This document shows positions 6,570-11,624 of a stretch of DNA of 11,624 bases, piece after piece; the stretch's first letter is position 1; each line of letters begins with the position of its first letter. A program made the position numbers and the translations under genes. The notes beneath the pieces are model-generated. The model had not been told where the DNA came from. It made no database searches and saw only the letters and a list, made by a program, of their open reading frames with translations. Source of the DNA: an uncultured Rhizobiaceae group bacterium (GTDB lineage Bacteria > Pseudomonadota > Alphaproteobacteria > Rhizobiales > Rhizobiaceae); assembly GCA_937951455.1 (NCBI GenBank), contig CALFBU010000212.1, positions 1 through 11,624 of the forward strand, written 5' to 3'.

Positions 6570-7613
6570 ATGAGCATTAAAAAAGGCACTATCGACGCAA
6601 TTGGTAACACACCGCTTATCCGCCTGAAAAAAGCATCTGAAGAGACAGGTTGTGAAATACTGGGCAAGGCAGAATTCATGAATCCTGGTCAATCGGTTAA
6701 AGACCGTGCCGGTTTGTTCATTATCGAAGATGCTATCAAGAATGGAAAACTTGAACCAGGTGGCACAATTGTTGAGGGTACAGCAGGTAATACAGGGATT
6801 GGCCTTACCGTCGTCGCAAATGCGTTGGGCTACAAGACAGTTATCGTTATTCCTGAAACCCAAGCCAAAGAGAAAAAAGATACACTGCGCTTGATGGGTG
6901 CAAAACTGGTCGAGGTCCCTGCTCTACCTTATCGCAATCCAAATACATATGTGAAACTCTCAGGTCGCTTGGCTGATCAACTTGCAAAAACAGAAGCCCA
7001 TGGTGCCATTTGGGCTAATCAGTTTGATAACGTAGCTAACCGCGACGGGCACATTCGAACGACTGCACAAGAAATCTGGAATCAGACGGACGGAAAAGTT
7101 GATGCCTTCGTTGCAGCAGTCGGTACAGGCGGAACGCTTGCAGGCGTGAGCGCAGGCCTTAAAGAGCATAACAAAGACATTAAAATCGGCATGGCTGATC
7201 CGATGGGCGCCGCGCTTTATGAGTATTACAAAAATGGCGAATTAAAATCTGAAGGAAGTTCAATTTCCGAAGGCATTGGACAAGGACGCATTACAGCAAA
7301 CCTTGAAGGCTTCACGCCTGACATGCCTTTCCAGATCCCTGACAGCGAAGCCATCCCGATTGCCTTTGACCTTTTGGAGCATGAAGGCCTTTGCATGGGC
7401 GGCTCTACTGGTATTAACGTTGCAGGTGCCATTCGTATGGCGAAGGAACTGGGACCAGGCCACACGATTGTAACCATCCTGTGTGATTTTGGCAGTCGTT
7501 ATCAGTCAAAGATGTTCAACCCTGCCTTTTTGCGTTCTAAAGACCTTGAGGTACCAGCTTGGCTTGAAGATGATACGAAACTCGATCTTCCGATTGTTGA
7601 ATATAACGAATAA
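6570..7613 (+). CDS. cysK: Cysteine synthase A-type PLP-dependent enzyme
   Basis: A 347-residue fold-type II PLP enzyme of the cysteine synthase / cystathionine beta-synthase family. The expected reaction is O-acetylserine plus sulfide giving cysteine. Features seen: IGNTPLIRL (11-19), the PLP lysine K44 in NPGQSVKDR (38-46), the substrate loop TAGNTG (71-76), the phosphate-binding GTGGT (185-189), and CDFGSRY (305-311). Compared with E. coli CysK, the loop Ser is Ala (TSGNTG to TAGNTG), the GISSG segment reads GGSTG, and the protein is about 25 residues longer, with a C-terminal extension containing WLEDD. These traits suit the alphaproteobacterial subtype annotated cysteine synthase A, but the true substrate could differ. 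The ribosome-binding site is weak (GAAAG near 6558-6562). The alaX-like gene starts 11 bases downstream and is probably co-transcribed. Confidence 0.9.
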   Translation: MSIKKGTIDAIGNTPLIRLKKASEETGCEILGKAEFMNPGQSVKDRAGLFIIEDAIKNGKLEPGGTIVEGTAGNTGIGLTVVANALGYKTVIVIPETQAKEKKDTLRLMGAKLVEVPALPYRNPNTYVKLSGRLADQLAKTEAHGAIWANQFDNVANRDGHIRTTAQEIWNQTDGKVDAFVAAVGTGGTLAGVSAGLKEHNKDIKIGMADPMGAALYEYYKNGELKSEGSSISEGIGQGRITANLEGFTPDMPFQIPDSEAIPIAFDLLEHEGLCMGGSTGINVAGAIRMAKELGPGHTIVTILCDFGSRYQSKMFNPAFLRSKDLEVPAWLEDDTKLDLPIVEYNE

Positions 7614-7624
7614 AATTAAGCTGC

Positions 7625-8356
7625 ATGGCTCTCATCACAAAACCTGCTTTTCTTGAGGATTCATATTTAACCGCCTGCGAAAGCAAGGTACTTGGAATTA
7701 CTGAAACAGGTGGCATCATTCTTGATCAGACCAATTTTTATGCCACCAGCGGCGGGCAACCTGGTGACACAGGTCATTTGGAACGTGAAGATGGGTCGCA
7801 CATAAATATTGAAACAACAGTCTATGGCGAAAGCAAACAGGAAATTCTACTTGTTCCCGAAGATAAAAGCCATGGCTTGAAACAAGGAGAAACGCTTGTC
7901 GGTCATATTGATTGGGAAAATCGCTATAAACTCATGCAAATGCATACAGCTTGTCATTTATTAAGCGTCATTTGCCCCTATCCGATTACAGGCGCTGCAG
8001 TTCATACGGATAACAGCCGTATCGATTTCGACCTGTCGCAAACTAGTGTCAGCAAGGAAGAGACGACAGAAAAACTGTTGCAGTTGATTGAGGAAAATCA
8101 TCCAGTTTATACAAAATGGATCACTGAAGAAGAACTAAACGCCAATCCCTCAATCGTGAAATCCAAAAATGTCAGACCACCCAAGGGCATTGGAAAAATT
8201 CGTTTGGTTTGTATCGGCGAGAATGCATGCATCGATAGTCAGCCCTGCGGTGGAACGCATGTGACAGAAACAGGCGAAATTGGTGAAATGCATATTGCTA
8301 AAATCGAGAAAAAGGGAAAAGAAAACCGGCGTTTTCGATTACGATTTATTTCATAA
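7625..8356 (+). CDS. alaX: Alanyl-tRNA editing protein, AlaX type
   Basis: A 243-residue free-standing homologue of the alanyl-tRNA synthetase editing domain. It hydrolyses Ser-tRNA(Ala), and in some members Gly-tRNA(Ala), protecting translation from mischarging. The zinc site is complete: H107 and H111 in MHTACH, and C208 and H212 in CGGTH. An N-terminal barrel carries FYATSGGQPGDTG (38-50), the AlaRS editing hallmark. The length fits AlaX-M, which has the N-terminal beta-barrel plus the editing core and lacks an aminoacylation domain. It lies 11 bases after the cysteine synthase gene with only a weak ribosome-binding site, suggesting read-through translation or co-transcription. The pairing makes sense because serine sits at the head of cysteine synthesis, but that link is inference. 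Confidence 0.93.
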   Translation: MALITKPAFLEDSYLTACESKVLGITETGGIILDQTNFYATSGGQPGDTGHLEREDGSHINIETTVYGESKQEILLVPEDKSHGLKQGETLVGHIDWENRYKLMQMHTACHLLSVICPYPITGAAVHTDNSRIDFDLSQTSVSKEETTEKLLQLIEENHPVYTKWITEEELNANPSIVKSKNVRPPKGIGKIRLVCIGENACIDSQPCGGTHVTETGEIGEMHIAKIEKKGKENRRFRLRFIS

Positions 8357-8477
8357 ACCTGCATAAAGTTAGTAAAGTCATAACCATCGTTATAGTTTAT
8401 TCATCATGCAACTTGATAATCAATCAAAGCCCTGCATTTAAGTGTATAGCTTATTTGCATATTAACGGATTTTATTC
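8357..8477 (+). promoter_or_regulatory. Spacer before sulfurtransferase gene, likely promoter-bearing
   Basis: This is 121 AT-rich bases between alaX and sseA. It includes the 11-base palindrome TTGATAATCAA (8413-8423) and a TATAGC (8445-8450) that could be a -10, but no box pair has proper spacing. No terminator hairpin with a T-run was found. Whether sseA has its own promoter is undecided. Confidence 0.3.
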
Positions 8478-9326
8478 ATGGCTTCTGAAAACATCATATC
8501 ACAGCGCGATACGCTTAATTGGCTTAGCAATCCTGATGTCAGCTTTGTTGATGGCTCATGGTATCTTCCCTCACAAAATAGAAATGCAAAAGAAGAATTT
8601 AGCATCGCGAGAATTCCTGGCGCTGTATTCTTCGATATTGATGCCATAGCAGACCCAGATACCGATTTACCTCACATGCTCCCGCATCCGGAGGTCTTTG
8701 CTGAGGTAGCGGGCGTTCTAGGCCTTAGCCACGACAAACTCATTATTGTCTATGATGGACCAGGTATGTTTTCCGCACCGCGCGTATGGTGGACATTAAA
8801 AGTAATGGGCGCGCAAAATGTGAAGGTACTGGAGGGTGGTTTCGACACTTGGAAAACTGAAAACCTGCCTGTAGAAAGAGGCATACCAAACCAACCCAGA
8901 CAATCAATTTTCCAAGCCCACTTGGCGCACAACAAGGTAGCAAGCCGCAAGGATGTCGAAAACAACATCGAGTATGGCCGTGCTATTACGCTTGATGCGA
9001 GGCCAAATGATCGCTTTAAAGGCACCGCACCTGAGCCACGTGAGGGTATGCGTAGTGGTCACATACCCAAATCACTCTCCCTACCCGCAAGTGATTTGAT
9101 AGAAAATGGAAAACTGCTTGAGGTTCCAAAACTTAATAAAATTTTCCATGAGATGCTGATTTATCCAGACAGTGAAGTCATCACGACTTGTGGCTCTGGT
9201 GTGACAGCAGCTATACTAACGCTGGCTTTACACGAAAGTGGCCGTAAAAATACAAGATTATATGATGGCTCTTGGGCAGAATGGGGCCGCCCAGATGGTC
9301 CGGAAATAAGCAGCGATGACAAATGA
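8478..9326 (+). CDS. sseA: 3-mercaptopyruvate sulfurtransferase (tandem rhodanese)
   Basis: A 282-residue protein with two rhodanese domains. The N-terminal one (about 8-135) has the landmarks VSFVDGSWYLP, ARIPGAVFFDID and YDGPGMFSAPRVWW. The C-terminal one (about 155-275) carries the active-site loop CGSGVTAA with catalytic C238. CGSG[VT] is the loop typical of 3-mercaptopyruvate sulfurtransferase; thiosulfate sulfurtransferases usually have CRKG-like loops. It moves sulfur from 3-mercaptopyruvate to a thiol acceptor and is usually cytoplasmic. YDGSWAEWGR (262-271) is a standard C-terminal signature. It starts 121 bases after alaX and overlaps the GNAT gene by 11 bases. Together with the cysteine synthase this gives a cysteine-sulfur neighbourhood. 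No strong ribosome-binding site is visible before ATG 8478. Confidence 0.94.
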   Translation: MASENIISQRDTLNWLSNPDVSFVDGSWYLPSQNRNAKEEFSIARIPGAVFFDIDAIADPDTDLPHMLPHPEVFAEVAGVLGLSHDKLIIVYDGPGMFSAPRVWWTLKVMGAQNVKVLEGGFDTWKTENLPVERGIPNQPRQSIFQAHLAHNKVASRKDVENNIEYGRAITLDARPNDRFKGTAPEPREGMRSGHIPKSLSLPASDLIENGKLLEVPKLNKIFHEMLIYPDSEVITTCGSGVTAAILTLALHESGRKNTRLYDGSWAEWGRPDGPEISSDDK

Positions 9327-9861
9327 CAACGATCACACAAACGCAAGAAAACTCAAAGCGCATGTAACGCATCTGGAAATGAGCGCTGCGCCAGTCAGGA
9401 ATGTACCCGTTCCAACGCGCCCAATGATTGCTTTGATCAGAGCTGAAAACATTCCCGTAGACTATTACCGTTATCTATACGAGCTGGTTGGCAAAGAACA
9501 TCATTGGGAGGATAGAAGAAACCTCAATGACGCAGCACTTTATTCAATCATCAATCATGAAAATACGGAGATCAGCATATTGTATGCCGATGGCTGTCCC
9601 GCAGGATTCTTTGAATTAAACAAGGAAGAACATCCAGCCTCAATTGAAATCTTATATTTTGGCATGGGTAAAAACTATCAAGGCTTAGGTTTGGGCAAAT
9701 GGTTTACCTACGCAGCCATCAGTGCGGCTTGGTTACACAAACCTGAAAAAGTCAAAATTCAAACCAATACCCTTGATCATCCTGCCGCTTTACAACTTTA
9801 TCAGCGTTTCGGTTTTTCACCTGTTTCCACCGAGGATGTCGAAGTAACAGAATGGCAATAA
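9316..9861 (+). CDS. GNAT family N-acetyltransferase
   Basis: A 181-residue GNAT protein. The acetyl-CoA pyrophosphate loop is YQGLGLGKWF (121-130), the Q-x-x-G-x-G type. Motif B, NTLDHPAALQLYQRFGF (151-167), contains the usual Asn and Tyr positions. The N-terminal 35 residues are polar and may be a disordered leader. RYLYELVGKEHHWEDRR (52-68) defines a small family common in alphaproteobacteria whose substrate I cannot name. ATG 9316 lies inside the sulfurtransferase gene, giving an 11-base overlap and suggesting translational coupling. GGAA at 9302-9305 may act as the ribosome-binding site. It is followed by a short hairpin and then the convergent alanine dehydrogenase gene. Confidence 0.87.
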   Translation: MTNDNDHTNARKLKAHVTHLEMSAAPVRNVPVPTRPMIALIRAENIPVDYYRYLYELVGKEHHWEDRRNLNDAALYSIINHENTEISILYADGCPAGFFELNKEEHPASIEILYFGMGKNYQGLGLGKWFTYAAISAAWLHKPEKVKIQTNTLDHPAALQLYQRFGFSPVSTEDVEVTEWQ

Positions 9862-9866
9862 AAATA

Positions 9867-9891
9867 CTCTCCCACCTTTCGCAAGCGAGAG
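9867..9891. terminator. Possible weak bidirectional terminator between GNAT and ald
   Basis: CTCTC (9867-9871) and GAGAG (9887-9891) can pair across a 15-base loop in the gap between two convergent genes. The stem is only 5 pairs. CTTATTCTAT follows on the plus strand, and on the minus strand the stem is followed by AGTATTTTT. The location is right but the structure is weak. Confidence 0.3.
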
Positions 9892-9912
9892 AGCTTATTC
9901 TATAACTGTCAC

Positions 9913-11028
9913 CTACACCTTTAAGGCTTCTAACGGCGCAATCATTTCAATGCCCAAGGCTTCAGCAACCGCCTTGTTCGTAATTTTACCTTTATGGACA
10001 TTAAGGCCTTCCTGCAGATGCTTGTTTTCCACAATTGCATGTATACCCTTCTCAGCCAAAGCCAGACCAAAAGGCAGCGTCGCATTGTTAAGTGCATGCG
10101 ATGAAGTTAAGGGCACCGCTCCTGGCATATTTGCAACGCAGTAATGCACGACACCATCTACAACGTAAGTTGGATCTGAGTGCGTGGTTGCTTTTGAGGT
10201 TTCGAAACAACCGCCCTGATCGATCGCAACATCAACCAGAACTGAACCAGGCTTCATTCGCGAAAGCATTTCACGACTAACAAGCTTTGGCGCAGCTGCA
10301 CCTGGAATAAGAACAGCACCAATCACCGTATCAGCAGCAAGGCATTCTTCTTCTACCGCTTCTACAGTTGAGTAGCGCGTCTTTGCAGTATTGCCAAATA
10401 TATCGTCGAGTTCACGCATACGCGGTAGTGATCGGTCCAATATGGTAACATCAGCACCCAAGCCTACAGCCATCTTGGCAGCATGCGTTCCTACAACGCC
10501 GCCACCAATCACAACGACCTTGGCTGGCAACACACCTGGCACGCCGCCCATTAAGCGCCCTAACCCGCCATTTGGCTTTTGAAGAGCAGTAGCTGCACAT
10601 TGTATGGCAAGACGTCCTGCAACTTCACTCATAGGAGCGAGCAGCGGCAATCCACCGTCATCATCCGTAACCGTTTCATACGCAACAGCAGTACACCCTG
10701 AGTCTATCAATCCTTTAGTTTGAGCAGGATCTGGCGCAAGGTGTAAATAAGTGTATAGAATTTGATCTTCGCGTAATTGAACCCATTCACTTGGTTGAGG
10801 TTCTTTTACCTTCACAACCATTTCAGCGATATCGAACACTTCTTTTGCAGTATCTAAAACCTTGGCACCAGCCGCCTCATAGGCACCGTCATCAGCGCCA
10901 ATGCCAGCGCCCGCATTTTTCTCGACGTAAACCTCGTGACCGCGCGCGACGTATTCACGGGCAGAGCCAGGTGTTACCCCTACTCTAAATTCATTGTCTT
11001 TAATTTCCTTTGGAACCCCAATGCGCAT
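9913..11028 (-). CDS. ald: Alanine dehydrogenase
   Basis: A 371-residue NAD-dependent L-alanine dehydrogenase, exactly the usual length. It interconverts L-alanine and pyruvate plus ammonium, feeding alanine catabolism or ammonium assimilation. Catalytic and binding residues fall at canonical positions: R15, K75 in VVKVKEPQ, H96 in YTYLHLAPD, and D270 in VDVAIDQGG. The NAD motif is GGGVVG (175-180), and GRLMGGVPGVLPAKVVVIGG (157-176) is the family hallmark. The start is ATG at 11028 because GGGAGA lies just upstream on the minus strand. An in-frame upstream ATG at 11067 would add 13 residues that do not fit the family. It is divergent from an Lrp/AsnC regulator, the standard arrangement for an alanine-responsive activator. 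Confidence 0.97.
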   Translation of the reverse strand: MRIGVPKEIKDNEFRVGVTPGSAREYVARGHEVYVEKNAGAGIGADDGAYEAAGAKVLDTAKEVFDIAEMVVKVKEPQPSEWVQLREDQILYTYLHLAPDPAQTKGLIDSGCTAVAYETVTDDDGGLPLLAPMSEVAGRLAIQCAATALQKPNGGLGRLMGGVPGVLPAKVVVIGGGVVGTHAAKMAVGLGADVTILDRSLPRMRELDDIFGNTAKTRYSTVEAVEEECLAADTVIGAVLIPGAAAPKLVSREMLSRMKPGSVLVDVAIDQGGCFETSKATTHSDPTYVVDGVVHYCVANMPGAVPLTSSHALNNATLPFGLALAEKGIHAIVENKHLQEGLNVHKGKITNKAVAEALGIEMIAPLEALKV

Positions 11029-11169
11029 ATTTTTCTCCCATTCAATGCACTCAAACAAGAAAAGCATACGGCGAAAACAGATAGATGTCCTTGCAAATTA
11101 ACGCTTGAAAACGATGTGATACGATGATTTATTGCAATTAATTTTGTAAAAATGGAAATAATTGCAAAT
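11029..11169. promoter_or_regulatory. Divergent ald / Lrp-family spacer with three TTGCAA boxes
   Basis: This 141-base spacer contains TTGCAA at 11091-11096, 11132-11137 and 11162-11167, each followed by an A/T-rich flank. A related TTGTAA is at 11144-11149. Start-to-start distances of the exact boxes are 41 and 30 bases, near four and three helical turns. That would suit an Lrp-type oligomer binding one face of the DNA. The last box lies directly before the regulator's start codon, suggesting autoregulation. A TTGAAA at 11105-11110 could be a -35 element for the regulator but the -10 is unclear. Confidence 0.5.
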
Positions 11170-11624
11170 ATGAAGCTCGATAAGATTGATACTTCGATTC
11201 TTGTAGCACTACAAGATAACGCCCGTATGCCCAATCTGGAACTTGCAAACCGTGTTGGTCTTTCCCCTTCTGCCTGTTCAAGGCGGGTCGAAAACCTTGA
11301 AAAGTCAGGAACGATAGAAGGTTATCAGGCGGTAATCTCAAATAAAGCATTGGGTCAAACTATAACAGCTATTGTGCATATCACTTTGGATAGACAATCC
11401 GGCGCAGACTATGAAGAGTTTGAAATTGCCGTTTCAAACTGCCCTTACATCGTTGCATGCTTCCTTATGTCAGGCGAGCATGACTACGTTATTCGTGTAA
11501 ACGCCAACGACATGGAACACTTTGAATATATACATAAAAACTGGCTCTCAACCTTGCCCGGTATATTGAGAATTAATTCTAGTTTTGCGATGAGAACTGT
11601 TGTAAACCGTGCCAACATTGACGT
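11170..11624 (+). CDS. Lrp/AsnC family transcriptional regulator, probably AldR-type (3' end cut off by window)
   Basis: An open frame from ATG 11170 to the window edge gives 151 residues of an Lrp/AsnC regulator, close to full length for the family. It begins MKLDKIDTSILVALQDNAR, the classic Lrp opening. A winged helix-turn-helix follows at about 20-50 (NLELANRVGLSPSACSRRV), and then a RAM ligand-binding domain from about 62, including SGEHDYVIRV (101-110). Lrp/AsnC members next to and divergent from ald typically sense alanine and activate ald; that role is inferred here from position. An in-frame ATG at 11152 would add six residues, but GGAAA at 11154-11158 favours 11170. The stop codon lies outside the window. 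Confidence 0.93.
   Translation, partial: MKLDKIDTSILVALQDNARMPNLELANRVGLSPSACSRRVENLEKSGTIEGYQAVISNKALGQTITAIVHITLDRQSGADYEEFEIAVSNCPYIVACFLMSGEHDYVIRVNANDMEHFEYIHKNWLSTLPGILRINSSFAMRTVVNRANID

Noticed and set aside
8413..8427. FNR/FixK-like box TTGAT...ATCAA before the sulfurtransferase gene
   Set aside because: The half-sites are separated by 1 base (or 5 using the second ATCAA) instead of the 4 needed for an FNR/FixK site.
8413..8649. 78-residue open frame overlapping the start of the sulfurtransferase gene
   Set aside because: It is out of frame with a clear sulfurtransferase coding region, shows no family features and has no ribosome-binding site.
10391..10582. Plus-strand open frames inside alanine dehydrogenase
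   Set aside because: Low-complexity Pro/Thr-rich translation typical of the antisense of a conserved gene; no supporting signals.
11029..11067. N-terminal extension of alanine dehydrogenase from an upstream ATG
   Set aside because: ATG 11028 has a strong GGGAGA site and gives the exact 371-residue length with K75, H96 and D270 in register.
1..11624. Mobile elements, CRISPR arrays, tRNA or rRNA genes
   Set aside because: No terminal inverted repeats, transposase or integrase-like proteins, spaced direct repeats or tRNA-like cloverleaf were seen on either strand.

Overview
The window looks like ordinary chromosome from an AT-leaning alphaproteobacterium (G+C in the low to mid 40s per cent, estimated by eye). 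It is perhaps a marine member of the Hyphomicrobiales or Rhodobacterales. That placement is an inference. It rests on the Lrp-type regulator divergent from alanine dehydrogenase, the alphaproteobacterial form of cysteine synthase, and a lipid operon best known from photo-oxidative-stress regulons in this class. I see no insertion sequence, phage gene, CRISPR array, tRNA or rRNA. Coding density is high and no gap reaches 300 bases; the longest is about 158 bases.

Layout. (1) Bases 1-2047, plus strand: the 3' end of an ABC transporter gene whose visible nucleotide-binding domain is degenerate, then a 155-residue stand-alone cyclic-nucleotide-binding protein, then a metallo-beta-lactamase-fold hydrolase. 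Together they could form a cyclic-nucleotide-responsive module. (2) Bases 2192-5621, plus strand: a very tight operon of an FAD-dependent oxidoreductase, a DUF1365 protein and a cyclopropane-fatty-acid-synthase-family methyltransferase. A short-chain dehydrogenase on the minus strand (5638-6411) converges on it. This gene set usually modifies membrane phospholipid acyl chains. (3) Bases 6570-9861, plus strand: a cysteine synthase-type PLP enzyme and an AlaX-type alanyl-tRNA editing protein 11 bases apart, then a 3-mercaptopyruvate sulfurtransferase overlapping a GNAT acetyltransferase. (4) Bases 9913-11624: alanine dehydrogenase on the minus strand, divergent from an Lrp/AsnC regulator that runs off the right edge. 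Their shared spacer holds three TTGCAA boxes.

Points most worth a second look. The methyltransferase has Ser and Gln where E. coli Cfa has the bicarbonate-site residues Cys139 and His266, so its product may not be a cyclopropane. The ABC domain has lost the Walker B Asp and Glu, the signature and the H-loop His. Pairs of the locally rare tetramer CTAG sit just upstream of two candidate -10 boxes. The TTGCAA boxes are a candidate autoregulatory operator. All are hypotheses read by eye. No family here is wholly new to me, and I do not claim an undescribed system.
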